A DNA stretch of 64,000 bases from NCBI RefSeq assembly GCF_009811415.1, contig NZ_BLIG01000032.1:62001-126000 (forward strand), written 5' to 3'. The notes under the pieces are model-generated. The model was given only the letters and a program-made list of their open reading frames with translations, was not told the origin of the DNA and ran no database searches. Within the stretch, counting starts at the first letter, position 1. Every line of letters starts with the position of its first letter. Source of the DNA: Alteromonas sp. KUL106. Lineage in GTDB: Bacteria; Pseudomonadota; Gammaproteobacteria; Enterobacterales; Alteromonadaceae. Positions 1-9,467 of this stretch are shown one piece after another. The position numbers and the translations under genes were made by a program.

Positions 1-318
1 ATCGAATGCCACGCCGCGGAGTATCAGCCCTAGCAACATAAAAGTAGCGGGTAAATAAAGGGTTTGTAGTACTTCACTGTGTGCCTCTGGAAAAGCAATA
101 AGTAATAGCCCGATAGCGAGGACTAGCCACGTTTCGTTTGCATCCCAGTAGGGCCCAATAGAAGCAATCATGTCATCGCGGAAGGTTTCAGTCCTTGGCG
201 GTATCAGTACACCCACGCCTAAATCATAGCCATCTAAAATGGCATACAGTAAAACCGATAATCCAAGTAACCCTACATAGATATTACCGAGCATTTCTGC
301 TGATACATTCTCAAACAT
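1..318 (-). CDS. cydB: Cytochrome bd-type quinol oxidase subunit II, N-terminal part (cut by window edge)
   Basis: The gene starts at the ATG at 318 behind a strong AAGGAGAG ribosome-binding site and runs off the left edge after 106 codons. The visible protein begins MFENVSAEMLGNIYVG and contains the LDGYDLGVG and GPYWDANETWLV segments typical of the CydB/CioB N-terminus, with hydrophobic helices between. CydB is the membrane partner of CydA in the bd-type quinol:O2 oxidoreductase. It begins 11 bp after the cydA stop, so the two are one transcription unit. The short Q-loop of the neighbouring CydA suggests a CIO-like enzyme, so cioB is an alternative name. Confidence 0.93.
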   Translation of the reverse strand, partial: MFENVSAEMLGNIYVGLLGLSVLLYAILDGYDLGVGVLIPPRTETFRDDMIASIGPYWDANETWLVLAIGLLLIAFPEAHSEVLQTLYLPATFMLLGLILRGVAFD

Positions 319-329
319 CTTTGCTCTCC

Positions 330-1703
330 TTAAACGGTGCTAGGATCGGGATCGCTAGGCTGCATTTTAGCTTTCGCAACTTCGCGTTCTTCCGTTGTAA
401 TTTCTTCTATTTCAACGGCTCTTCTGCACATCAACATTAACGTTCCCATATACGCTATGAGCAACACCGTATAAATGATCAAGTACAGTGTGAACGACAC
501 TGCAATGTTCCCAGGGGGAAGTTGCGTTACTGCGTCAGAGGTTCTCAGCACGCCGCTCACCAAATATGGCTGCCTGCCTATTTCAGTGACATACCAGCCA
601 GCAAGGGTAGCAATCCAACCGCTAAAGGCCATGCCGGCGAAAGTACGTTTCAGCCATAAAGGAAAGTCTTTTTTGCGCATAAGATACACACTGCCTATCC
701 ATGACACCGCAAGCATCAGCATTCCCATACCTACCATCACCCTGAAGCCAAAAAACACAGGCGCGACAGGAGGGTGCTCCCCTTCAAACTCATTAAGCCC
801 TTTGATTTGACCTTTTAGCTCATGGGTAAGTATTAAGCTTGCGCCGTAAGGAATAGGAATTTCAAAATGGTTTTCTTTACTTTCCTCATCAGGTATTGCG
901 AAAAGTAGCAAAGGTGCACCTTCAGTGGTTTCCCAAAGGCCCTCCATTGCCGCTACTTTTTGCGGCTGGTGTTCAAGGGTATTTAAACCGTGCATGTCGC
1001 CTGCAAATATTTGCAGCGGTATTAAAACAGCAGCAGTATAAGTGGCTGTTTTAAGGGCAAGCTTCGGTGCTAATTTATCGTCGCCTTTAAGCATACGATA
1101 GGCAGATAAACCTGCGATGAGGAAGCTTGCCGTCAGCCCAGATGCAAGCATCATGTGCACAAATCTGTAGGGGAAAGAAGGGTTAAAAATAATCTCTTTC
1201 CAATTGGTGGCATACACTACGCCATCAACGACTTCAAAACCCTGTGGGGTTTGCATCCAGCTGTTGAGCGCTAATATCCAGAAAGCAGAGGTTGTAGTGC
1301 CCAGGGCAACGATAAGCGTAGAAGCCGTATGCAGCCAGTTGGGAACACGGCGAATACCAAATAGCATGATGCCCAGAAACGTGGCTTCTAGGAAAAAAGC
1401 AGTGAGGACTTCGTAACCTAACAGCGGGCCAGCAACATTACCTACTTTCTCCATGAATCCCGGCCAATTGGTGCCGAATTGAAAAGACATGGTCACACCG
1501 CTCACAACGCCAAGCGCAAAGCTCAGTGCAAAAACACGTACCCAAAAGCGGTACATGCGCATCCAAACAGGGTGACCTGAGGTGTTTGAGCGCAATTTGA
1601 AATAAAATAAAAACCATCCCATGGCCATCGTGATGGTTGGAAATAAGATATGAAAGCTAATATTTAGCGCAAATTGTAAACGAGACAGCAAGAATGCATC
1701 CAC
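330..1703 (-). CDS. cydA: Cytochrome bd-type quinol oxidase subunit I, short Q-loop (CIO-like)
   Basis: This is the haem-bearing subunit of a bd-type terminal oxidase, an inner-membrane protein that oxidises quinol and reduces O2. At 457 residues it is clearly shorter than E. coli CydA (about 520), which fits the short Q-loop (CIO-like) class. Expected ligands and loop residues are visible: His18 (high-spin haem site), Glu98 and Glu106 in YEVLTAFFLEA, His183 and Met323 (b558 ligands), Lys249 and Glu254 in the quinol loop QPQKVAAMEG, and GRQP at 376-379. It is co-transcribed with the regulator gene 11 bp upstream and with cydB downstream. Cyanide resistance is a property of some family members and is not shown by the sequence. 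Confidence 0.95.
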   Translation of the reverse strand: MDAFLLSRLQFALNISFHILFPTITMAMGWFLFYFKLRSNTSGHPVWMRMYRFWVRVFALSFALGVVSGVTMSFQFGTNWPGFMEKVGNVAGPLLGYEVLTAFFLEATFLGIMLFGIRRVPNWLHTASTLIVALGTTTSAFWILALNSWMQTPQGFEVVDGVVYATNWKEIIFNPSFPYRFVHMMLASGLTASFLIAGLSAYRMLKGDDKLAPKLALKTATYTAAVLIPLQIFAGDMHGLNTLEHQPQKVAAMEGLWETTEGAPLLLFAIPDEESKENHFEIPIPYGASLILTHELKGQIKGLNEFEGEHPPVAPVFFGFRVMVGMGMLMLAVSWIGSVYLMRKKDFPLWLKRTFAGMAFSGWIATLAGWYVTEIGRQPYLVSGVLRTSDAVTQLPPGNIAVSFTLYLIIYTVLLIAYMGTLMLMCRRAVEIEEITTEEREVAKAKMQPSDPDPSTV

Positions 1704-1714
1704 AGAAGGCCCCC

Positions 1715-2272
1715 TTAGTTAACGCTGTTTTTTCCCGGAAGTAGCTTATCCTTAAGCTCGAGCATACGGCCTACGCCAGAACCTAATTTCATCAGCGTGT
1801 TCAGTTTTTCAGGTCCAAGGTTTTGAAGTTCTTGCGACCATGCCGTAATTGATTCGAGTAAATCGTGAATTTCGTTCAGTTTGTGTTGAGCATTGGCTTC
1901 TTTTTCATTGGCCGGAGTATCAAGTAAAAGGTCGCGCAACAAGCTCATGGTCGGGTCTATTTCACGCTTTCTCCGTTCTTCAAAGACGCGATTGGCAAGC
2001 GTCCAAATATCGCCCGCAGGCACGAAGAACTCTTTTCTTTCGCCAGGCACTAATTGTTGTTTAACCAAGCGCCAAGACTGGAGCTCTTTTAACCCCATAC
2101 TGGTATTGCCTCTGGAAATATTAAGGGCGTCCGCAATTTCTTGCGCTGCAATAGGTTCTTCATTCAACACGATGAGAGCAAGAATTTGTCCCACTGTTCT
2201 ATTGAATCCCCAGCGACTACCCATTTCGCCAAAATGCATAACTGCGGAGGTAATTAGCGGTGTCATTTTCAT
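1715..2272 (-). CDS. GbsR/MarR-type winged-helix transcriptional regulator
   Basis: The 185-residue protein has a helix-turn-helix around residues 25-75 (IAAQEIADALNISRGNTSMG, then KELQSWRLV) and a helical C-terminal half rich in charged residues, as in the GbsR branch of the MarR superfamily. It is the first gene of an apparent operon with cydA and cydB, with only 11 bp to the next gene, so it probably controls its own operon. The signal it senses is unknown. The name gbsR is not used because the B. subtilis protein controls glycine-betaine synthesis, which has no counterpart here. Confidence 0.8.
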   Translation of the reverse strand: MKMTPLITSAVMHFGEMGSRWGFNRTVGQILALIVLNEEPIAAQEIADALNISRGNTSMGLKELQSWRLVKQQLVPGERKEFFVPAGDIWTLANRVFEERRKREIDPTMSLLRDLLLDTPANEKEANAQHKLNEIHDLLESITAWSQELQNLGPEKLNTLMKLGSGVGRMLELKDKLLPGKNSVN

Positions 2273-2495
2273 TTTGATATTCCAGAAGTTTCAGAAATTA
2301 CTGAAAGTTTATTGCGCCAAATCAAAAAAAACAAGATTAATTTTGGTTTATGAGCGATTTTTAATAAGGAATTTAATGAAAATTAATTAGGAGGGCGAAG
2401 CGATAAAACATGATCTTTATTGTGTAACTTGTTATCGTGGCACTGATTATTTATCCACTACGAAAGTTCGCTTTCCCATTTTCTCGGCCAAGGCA

Positions 2496-5222
2496 ATGCA
2501 ACACATTACAGATACAAATACAAAGCCGCTTCAGAACTGTGAAGATGAAGCCATTCATTTAATCGAAAGTGTTCAAAGCTTTGGATACGTTATAGCGATA
2601 GATCCTGAATCAAAAAAAATCCAAGTTTTCAGTGAAAATATCAAAGACCTATTTAAGGTTGATATTATCCCCAATCAAACGCTCATCACTGAACTTATCG
2701 ATATTCCTTCACCGGACGCCCCCACTTTCCAAAACATATATGAGACGGTTAAAGGTGGAAATATTCGCCGTGCATATCAGTGGAAGTTTACTCAAAACGC
2801 GCTTTGGCTCGACAACTGGGAAAAAGAAGGTAGTGGGGTCGCATTTGACTCTAACGGTTTGCTCGTCATTGAATTAGAGCCAACCCCACAGCTTAGTTAT
2901 GAAGCCGCCCAGCGGTGGGTGCCGATGGATGTTGATATACGTACGCTGTTACCCGATGTAGATGATTGTGATTCAATCAATGATGTAGCAGACGCTATCG
3001 CAAAGGTATTTAAGCAATATATCGGCTTTGATTCTGTGATGGTTTATCAGTTTGACAACGATTATTGCGGAGAAGTCATTGGCGAAGCCAAAGTCGGTTC
3101 TTCACGCTCTTTTAAAGGCCTAAAGTTTCCCGCCTCTGATATTCCCAGTCAAGCGCGTGAGTTGTATCTGAAAAATAGGGTGCGCTGTGTTTTTGATGTT
3201 GAAGAGACGCCAATTGGCTTAAATCCTTGTATTAAAGAGTCAGGCCGTCCGGCTATTGATTTATCAATGTCGATGGTACGCTCTGTTTCCCCGGTTCATA
3301 TTACGTATTTGAAAAACATGGGCATTCGCTCTTCGTTTTCTGTTTCCCTTGTATTTGAAGGAAAGTTATGGGGCTTATTGGCCTGTCACAATAACGAGCC
3401 TAAGTACATAGACCAGAAGAAACGATTAGTATGTGAATCGCTTGGTCATCTTTACGCGTGGCAATTGCATACAAAAGCGCTACATGAAAAGAAAGAGCAG
3501 TTTCAAATTCGACAGCGTAAGCTAAATATCATTATTCATCAGCTAACAAGCTATCAAAACCCGCTAGAAGCGATTACTCAAAAAGAAGCCGGGCTATTGG
3601 ATGTGGCCAACGCATCTGGCATGGCGGTTATAACGCCGTTTGATAAATACTTAGTGGGCAGAACACCGTCTGAAAAAACATTAACGAAGCTACTTGATAA
3701 ACTGGTCATTGCCAATTCGGAAGAATCAATCGCGATCAATAAGTTAGCTAATGAAGTCACCGATGACTGTGACCTTAACGGTATTCGGGGAATGTATATA
3801 TCATGTGTGTCGGCTAAGCTAGGGTATTATACGGTATGGTTCAGAGAGCCTAAAGATCGGACCATACGCTGGGCCGGGAGAGACGCCGCAAAAAAAGATA
3901 TTGGTAAATCACTCACACCTCGCAACTCCTTCGATTTGTACCTGCAGAGCGTTGCGGATGAGTCAGTGGCATGGACAGAGGACGACCAGCTAATCATAGA
4001 AGGTTTCGACCACCTGTTTATTCCTTATGCGCTAAGTTTGAAAGCGTCTTTAGACAAACAAATCAGTAAGCTAGAAGAGTTAGATAAAGCGAAAGATCAA
4101 TTCCTTGCCAGTATTTCTCATGAACTGCGCTCGCCACTTAATTCTATCGTTGGGTGGACCGATTTGGCGCTAATGGATGTAAAAAATGTTGATAGGATGA
4201 CTGACGCATTAGGGGTGATAAAACGTGCAGCGTCTACTCAGGCAGCGTTAATAAACGACATTTTAGACCTCTCTCGCATTATTTCAGGCACAATGAAACT
4301 CAGTATCCATTCTTTGAATATCGCATCGTCAATTTCAGAAGTGGCAAAGTCCTTCGAGGCAGGGTTCGTTAGCAAGAATATTAAGCTCTCTATAAACTGC
4401 GAAGACGAGCACACCCAAATTTTAGGTGATAATTTGCGTATTAAGCAGGTCATCAACAACTTGCTAAGCAATGCGCTTAAGTTCACGTCTAAAGGTGGCA
4501 CAGTACATGTGCGCGGAAAGCGAGAGCACTCTAACTACCTGTTTCGTGTTAAAGACAATGGCAAGGGAATGACCCAAGACCAAATAGCCCGAGTATTTGA
4601 ACGTTTTTACCAAGGTAAAAATGAGCATAATAAGTACGGCCTTGGGTTGGGGCTATCCATTGTGAAAAGCTTAGTAGAAATGCATGGCGGCGAAATTTAC
4701 GCAGAAAGTGATGGGCTCAATTCAGGAACCACCTTTTTTGTGTCGTTGCCCATAGCCCCACTGAGCTTGCACGATGACATAATTGAAACGAAAAATACGG
4801 AAATTAGCGACTTGACCGAGTCTTTGCGTCTTAGTGGCTTGCGCATTTTAGTGGCGGAAGACGAGCAAGATGCCAGAGATTTCATTAAGTTGTTTTTGGA
4901 GTCAAACGGTGCCCGCGTTAACGTGGCGAAAAACGGTTTGTTGGCGTGGAAAGAGCTCAACGATATGCCAGAAGCGTTTGACCTTTTACTGTCTGATATT
5001 GGCATGCCTGAATTGGACGGGTTGGGGCTTGTCACTAAAATTCGCGCAAGTGAGGTTCCGGAAATAGCCAAGCTGAACGCGGTAGCGTTAACGGCGTATG
5101 CATACACGTCAGACAGGGTAAAAGCGCTCAAAGCAGGCTTTAACAACTATGTTTCTAAACCCGTAGACGGCGAAGAGCTGCTGACTATTTTGGAAATGTA
5201 CCTACCCGAAACGGCTCATTAA
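2496..5222 (+). CDS. Bacteriophytochrome hybrid sensor histidine kinase
   Basis: This 908-residue red/far-red photoreceptor kinase has the order PAS-GAF-PHY-HisKA-HATPase-receiver. Cys15 in LQNCEDEAIH is at the place of the biliverdin-binding cysteine of bacteriophytochromes. The GAF domain keeps PASDIP with Asp215 and the chromophore-pocket His268 in SPVHITYL. The PHY tongue keeps PRNSF near residue 475. The kinase has the phospho-acceptor His542 (SHELRSP), the N box (NNLLSNALKF), DNGKGM and GLGLGLSIV. The C-terminal receiver domain has the likely phospho-acceptor Asp834 in LLSDIGMPELDG. There is no haem oxygenase gene (bphO) next to it, so biliverdin must be made from a locus elsewhere. AAGG lies just upstream of the ATG. 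Confidence 0.93.
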   Translation: MQHITDTNTKPLQNCEDEAIHLIESVQSFGYVIAIDPESKKIQVFSENIKDLFKVDIIPNQTLITELIDIPSPDAPTFQNIYETVKGGNIRRAYQWKFTQNALWLDNWEKEGSGVAFDSNGLLVIELEPTPQLSYEAAQRWVPMDVDIRTLLPDVDDCDSINDVADAIAKVFKQYIGFDSVMVYQFDNDYCGEVIGEAKVGSSRSFKGLKFPASDIPSQARELYLKNRVRCVFDVEETPIGLNPCIKESGRPAIDLSMSMVRSVSPVHITYLKNMGIRSSFSVSLVFEGKLWGLLACHNNEPKYIDQKKRLVCESLGHLYAWQLHTKALHEKKEQFQIRQRKLNIIIHQLTSYQNPLEAITQKEAGLLDVANASGMAVITPFDKYLVGRTPSEKTLTKLLDKLVIANSEESIAINKLANEVTDDCDLNGIRGMYISCVSAKLGYYTVWFREPKDRTIRWAGRDAAKKDIGKSLTPRNSFDLYLQSVADESVAWTEDDQLIIEGFDHLFIPYALSLKASLDKQISKLEELDKAKDQFLASISHELRSPLNSIVGWTDLALMDVKNVDRMTDALGVIKRAASTQAALINDILDLSRIISGTMKLSIHSLNIASSISEVAKSFEAGFVSKNIKLSINCEDEHTQILGDNLRIKQVINNLLSNALKFTSKGGTVHVRGKREHSNYLFRVKDNGKGMTQDQIARVFERFYQGKNEHNKYGLGLGLSIVKSLVEMHGGEIYAESDGLNSGTTFFVSLPIAPLSLHDDIIETKNTEISDLTESLRLSGLRILVAEDEQDARDFIKLFLESNGARVNVAKNGLLAWKELNDMPEAFDLLLSDIGMPELDGLGLVTKIRASEVPEIAKLNAVALTAYAYTSDRVKALKAGFNNYVSKPVDGEELLTILEMYLPETAH

Positions 5223-5266
5223 AACGTAAGCTGTTATCAACACGAGCCTGACAACGTTCATATGTG

Positions 5267-5305
5267 CGCCTTTGGTAGCAACGAGTTACCAAAGGCGTTT
5301 TATTT
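5267..5305. terminator. Rho-independent terminator after the bacteriophytochrome gene
   Basis: An 11-bp perfect stem, CGCCTTTGGTA (5267-5277) with TACCAAAGGCG (5287-5297), is followed by TTTTATTTA. It lies between the convergent phytochrome gene and the minus-strand gene ending at 5332, and may serve both. Confidence 0.85.
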
Positions 5306-5331
5306 ACATTGTTAATTAGTCTATTAGCCCT

Positions 5332-6357
5332 CTACCAGCGACGCAGCAGGCGTTGATATGTGGTTTTATCTAGCAAAGAGGACCTAGGCGAGGATGCATC
5401 GTTAAGGGTGAGGTAGCCCCGTGCATCGTCTAGCGAATCGTAACCTTTACCATCTATATAAAATCTACTGTCAGGTGATGTTGACTTTCCGTCGAGAGAA
5501 TAAGCAGTAGCTAGGCTGTCAGAGGGGCGCGTGATATCGCTGTGTCCAATAAAGTCTGCAGTACCGTCACCGTCCACATCTTTTGTTAACCATGGCAGCG
5601 AGAGCGGGCCGTTAAATTCTCCATTTTTCTGCATTAGCGATACTGTTTGATTAAACTGTTCAACCAAGGTTTCCCCGTTGGCAAGGTCTTTTCTGACAGC
5701 AAGCTGAAAGCCCGTTTTTGCGAGCGGTTTGGCAGAAAAATGCAGGGTTTCCTCGTTGTCGTTTGCCAATAAAATATTGAGTTCGCGAGCAAGGAGTTCA
5801 GTGGTTAATAAAAAGGGAGCACGGTCATCGGCAAGTTGACGGAAAGCGTCAAAAGTACTTGGATTGCGCGACCATTTTATCTCTTTAAGCGTTCTGAACG
5901 TGGGTGTGTTTGCAAAGCGGTTTTCAATGGCAACACGATTATCTTTCAGGTGGGGAAACAGCTTTACGCTTTCTACATCTGGATTTTTGCTGACTGCGTA
6001 TAAGTATATAGGCAGATAAACGTCTGACAGGATCAGATGACCATTGTCTTCGCCTAAATTAATGTAAGCGAATTCACCATCTAGCTTACCGGTAAGCACT
6101 GAGCTGCCCAAGAACGCATCGCGCATGACGCGAAGCTCTATGTCCAACCCTGCTTTTTCAAACACGCTTTCCAATAGCCTATTGATGCGAGCGGGTTCAC
6201 CGTCGTCGCTGATATAGGTTTCAAATGAGGACGCGCCAAGGGTTGTAGGCGCTGCATGAAGAGCAACAACCATGCAACAATAAAGCGCTAGGCCTACGCC
6301 CAAAAACAGGAAGCGACGAGTTGAAAAGGAAAGCGGGAAAGCGTTACATCTTGCCAA
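5332..6357 (-). CDS. Periplasmic solute-binding-like protein (SBP family 3 fold)
   Basis: The 341-residue protein has an N-terminal hydrophobic export signal ending near HAAPTTLG. The rest resembles a periplasmic solute-binding domain of the SBP_bac_3 type (GEPARINRLLESVFEKAG, then VMRDAFLGSSVLTGKLDGEFAYI). Near the C-terminus DVDGDGTADFIG looks like a calcium-binding DxDxDG loop. There is no transporter permease or ATPase gene beside it, so it may work alone or with a distant partner. The start is a TTG with GGAG seven bases upstream; no in-frame ATG precedes the signal peptide. The ligand is unknown. Confidence 0.7.
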   Translation of the reverse strand: MARCNAFPLSFSTRRFLFLGVGLALYCCMVVALHAAPTTLGASSFETYISDDGEPARINRLLESVFEKAGLDIELRVMRDAFLGSSVLTGKLDGEFAYINLGEDNGHLILSDVYLPIYLYAVSKNPDVESVKLFPHLKDNRVAIENRFANTPTFRTLKEIKWSRNPSTFDAFRQLADDRAPFLLTTELLARELNILLANDNEETLHFSAKPLAKTGFQLAVRKDLANGETLVEQFNQTVSLMQKNGEFNGPLSLPWLTKDVDGDGTADFIGHSDITRPSDSLATAYSLDGKSTSPDSRFYIDGKGYDSLDDARGYLTLNDASSPRSSLLDKTTYQRLLRRW

Positions 6358-6450
6358 AATTGAACTCCGTACTGCAACCGTGCATTAACTACACTCTAAT
6401 GCAGTTAGCCGTTTAATTCCAATAAACTCGCCCTTGGCTAAATTAACAAA

Positions 6451-6492
6451 ATGTAAGCGACATCAATATTTTGCATATTGTGTCGCTTACAT
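6451..6492 (-). terminator. Long inverted repeat, probable terminator of the M28 peptidase gene
   Basis: ATGTAAGCGACA (6451-6462) is exactly repeated in inverse at 6481-6492, and the pairing continues inward (CAATAT with ATATTG) after one bulged base. On the minus strand the stem is followed by TTTGTTAATTT, which fits intrinsic termination downstream of the peptidase gene. Because it also lies about 95 bp upstream of the next minus-strand start (6357), a regulatory role cannot be excluded. Confidence 0.6.
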
Positions 6493-6574
6493 GGCAAGTG
6501 AATGAGGGCGATGATGGATGTACTAAAAGCCGCACGGCCACATGCCACACCAGCATGGGCTAACGTTACACAAT

Positions 6575-7969
6575 CTATTCACCGAAACTTCCTGCGGGAC
6601 CTGGATACACCACGACGCTCTCAACACCCTCGTTGTTAACGCTGGCAACGCCAAAAAAGTAATTGTCGATAACCACGTTTTCAAGCACTGCTTCTGTGAC
6701 GTTACCTACATATTTACTGTATTCCCACTGTGGCGCGTCTGTATGACGCCAGTACACTTTATAGCCCTTAAGCTGTGGATTTTGCTTGGCATCTAACGCA
6801 TCCCACTTTAGGGTCGTTGAAGGCTGAACAGCGCCAGCGATTTCTACATTTGCCGGTGGGTTTGGTGCCCACGCCATAGCAGCAAGGGAAACGGCGTTTA
6901 GTCCGGTTAGTTTAGCGGCGTAATCAAAGTCTACACCGTCCAATGTATCGCCGTATTCAATACCGTTTTCAACGCGCAGGTCTTGGTGCTGACGCGTGTA
7001 GTTTTCGTTGGTTTCCATGATGCGGATGCCCGGGTAGCCTAAGTCATTAAACGGGCGATGGTGGCCACCACGACCAAATCGGTCTAAACGATAGATCACC
7101 ATGGTGTCCAAATTCTCAATGTACTTATCGGCAATGTTATCGATATAGCGGGCAAGGTTGCGGCTTGGCGAGTCGACTTCACCACCGGTGAAACGGCGCA
7201 TGCGCGCCTCTTTTTCGGTTTCCGTCACCCGCGTTCCTTCAGCAAACAAACGAGCGGTAGTGTTATTAATTACACCGTTAACCCCTTCAATATTGCCAAT
7301 CATATCGTTGTTGAGTACCGCTTTAATTCGCCAGCCGTCTTCTTTGGCTTTATTCGCCATTATACGGCCGCCGAAAAGGCCTTGTTCTTCGCCTGAAAGG
7401 GCGGCATACACAATACTGCCGTTAAATTTGTATTTGGATAGAACTCGTGCGGCTTCAAGGGTACCGGCAACACCTGAGGCGTTGTCGTTTGCACCGGGTG
7501 AATCAGACGTGAAATCCATCACATCAGACACCCGTGAATCGATGTCGCCAGACATGATCACGTAGCGACCCGGGTCTGTGGTGCCGCGCTGAATGGCGAT
7601 AACACTCACGACTTCTACTGGGTCGGGAATACGCTTCTCACCGCTGATGACTTCCGACTGGTAGTACACTTCTAAGCAGCCACCACATTCTTGTGAAATT
7701 TTATCAAACTCAGACTTTATCCAACGTCGCGCTGCGCCAATACCACGGGTATCAGATTTGGTGTCCGATAGGGTATGGCGAGTACCAAAGTTCACCAGCG
7801 TTGTGATGTCTTTTTCAATGTTTTCGGCGGAAACATTTTTAGCAATATCGTAAAGTGCCTGTTGCTGTTCGGTTTGGGCGAAAGCTGCAGTAGATAATGT
7901 TAGCGCAATTGCGGGAGCAATTTTTCGTAGCATAAGGTTTGTAAGATAAAAGGGCTGTGATTTATTCAT
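6575..7969 (-). CDS. Secreted M28-family zinc metallopeptidase with C-terminal FN3-like domain
   Basis: The start is placed at the ATG at 7969, which has GGAG eight bases upstream; this gives 464 residues and a normal signal peptide ending STAAFA (cleavage after about residue 31). The peptidase domain shows PGANDNASG with Asp162, the catalytic GEEQG (Glu194/Glu195), Asp222 in NNDMIGN and His303/His304 in HHRPF, as in M28 aminopeptidases. The first zinc-ligand motif, usually GxHxDS, here reads SGDIDS (residues 140-145), with Asp142 instead of His. Residues about 372-458 resemble a fibronectin type III domain. It probably acts on peptides outside the cytoplasm; substrate preference is unknown. 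Confidence 0.85.
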   Translation of the reverse strand: MNKSQPFYLTNLMLRKIAPAIALTLSTAAFAQTEQQQALYDIAKNVSAENIEKDITTLVNFGTRHTLSDTKSDTRGIGAARRWIKSEFDKISQECGGCLEVYYQSEVISGEKRIPDPVEVVSVIAIQRGTTDPGRYVIMSGDIDSRVSDVMDFTSDSPGANDNASGVAGTLEAARVLSKYKFNGSIVYAALSGEEQGLFGGRIMANKAKEDGWRIKAVLNNDMIGNIEGVNGVINNTTARLFAEGTRVTETEKEARMRRFTGGEVDSPSRNLARYIDNIADKYIENLDTMVIYRLDRFGRGGHHRPFNDLGYPGIRIMETNENYTRQHQDLRVENGIEYGDTLDGVDFDYAAKLTGLNAVSLAAMAWAPNPPANVEIAGAVQPSTTLKWDALDAKQNPQLKGYKVYWRHTDAPQWEYSKYVGNVTEAVLENVVIDNYFFGVASVNNEGVESVVVYPGPAGSFGE

Positions 7970-8120
7970 TGTTTTCTCCATTTTCTGCACAGACCATACT
8001 GAATGCGTCGAAAATGGACAATGAATATCGATGTAATTAACTTTATTTAAGAGGAATACAATATATCGGCACGAAACACTCCGTGCCGATATATTTATAG
8101 TTTACAAGACTTAAGCTTGT

Positions 8121-9467
8121 TTAAAAATCGAAGTAAACAATACCGTAAGCGGTAACATCATCATTTTTAAGTGACTCAAGATAATTAGTCGTGCTTTGCA
8201 CATCATAAGCTTCCAGTGATATGTAACCCGACGCAGGCTCTTCATCGAAATCGAAGTTCGAGGATAGGGGAAAGTCGACGCCCTCAATGTCTAAGTTCTC
8301 TAAAATTGCAAGAGAACCCTTATTGGGGGTGGTTAACTGGAAATAGTAAAGCAGATTACCAAAAGAATCATTTCCAGACATGGTAATGGTTACTGAATCT
8401 GCCCCTAACGCCGACAAGTCATAACTTTCATCATTAAAGAATGTTAAAACTTGTTCGGAAAATAAATCATAAGACATCATTGATAAGTCTAATGACTCAG
8501 TGTGGGTTGAAGGTACTGTTACCTGTCCCCCCGTATAGATGGATACTTGAACATCTGTGCCTTCACTGCTAAAGCTGTCGAACTCGAAATTGTAAGCATC
8601 GATATACGTTTCAGGCGTGTCAAAGATAGGAACTGAAGGTGAAAGTTCCGCTACATCCCAAACTTGCATATTATCAGCATAATGCAGCCAGCCATCTTTT
8701 CGCCCGCGCAGCACAACGCGCAGACTTGAGTTACTGTTCACGTTATTATTGAGCACCGAAAAAGGTACTTTTCTAACAAGCTCGGCGTTATTGACTACAA
8801 ATGTTTCATCAAAACTGTAGTCACTAAGGACAGCAGTGTAATAAGTTTCAGCCGGTTCTTCTTGTACGCTAGTTAGCGTAAGGGCAATGTCTGGCCACTC
8901 GCCGCCAGCAGGTCGACAGACGTTAGCTTGAGCCAAGCCGTCTGTGTCATTAATATCGAAAGCGGAAGCCGATGTCGTGGTAGAAACGACGACACTGGCC
9001 ATGGGCGAGGCAACGGGAACGCTACTAATATCGAACGTCACATTATTGCATTCGCACGCGTCACCGTTGCCAAAATCTGCGGCGATAATACGCGTATTTT
9101 TTATTTTATCTGCGGTGATGTCTACGTAGGTATGTACGCGAGGATAGGCAGTTTCACCCCAATAGCCAGCACTTAACATTGTATACGTTGCCACACCGGC
9201 ATAATCGATAGCGATATTTCCGTCATCGTCAGCTTCATAGACAGCAGCTACTGCACCGCTGTCGTCATGGCGAATAACCATCGCGTCGGTTTGTGGCGTT
9301 AACTCGCCGCATGAATTAAAGTAATTTGCACTAACCACATGCTCGAAGTTTGACGTAGGCGGAGTGCTTCCGTTGTTGTTAGTAGGAGGTTGTGATGAGC
9401 TACCACCGCCACATCCGGCAATAGCAGCCGCTAGGCCTGTTATTATCAGTTGTTTGTTGTACTTCAT
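8121..9467 (-). CDS. Lipoprotein of unknown function
   Basis: The ATG at 9467 is preferred because it gives a standard lipoprotein signal, MKYNKQLIITGLAAAIAGC, with the lipidated cysteine at position 19; a GTG further upstream is less likely. After a Gly/Ser/Pro/Asn-rich linker the 448-residue protein is acidic and beta-rich, with Asp and Ser predominating and no recognised domain. Two pairs of cysteines are visible in the first half. It is probably at the cell surface or in the periplasm. No neighbour gives a clue to function, and it appears to be a single-gene unit. Confidence 0.75.
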   Translation of the reverse strand: MKYNKQLIITGLAAAIAGCGGGSSSQPPTNNNGSTPPTSNFEHVVSANYFNSCGELTPQTDAMVIRHDDSGAVAAVYEADDDGNIAIDYAGVATYTMLSAGYWGETAYPRVHTYVDITADKIKNTRIIAADFGNGDACECNNVTFDISSVPVASPMASVVVSTTTSASAFDINDTDGLAQANVCRPAGGEWPDIALTLTSVQEEPAETYYTAVLSDYSFDETFVVNNAELVRKVPFSVLNNNVNSNSSLRVVLRGRKDGWLHYADNMQVWDVAELSPSVPIFDTPETYIDAYNFEFDSFSSEGTDVQVSIYTGGQVTVPSTHTESLDLSMMSYDLFSEQVLTFFNDESYDLSALGADSVTITMSGNDSFGNLLYYFQLTTPNKGSLAILENLDIEGVDFPLSSNFDFDEEPASGYISLEAYDVQSTTNYLESLKNDDVTAYGIVYFDF

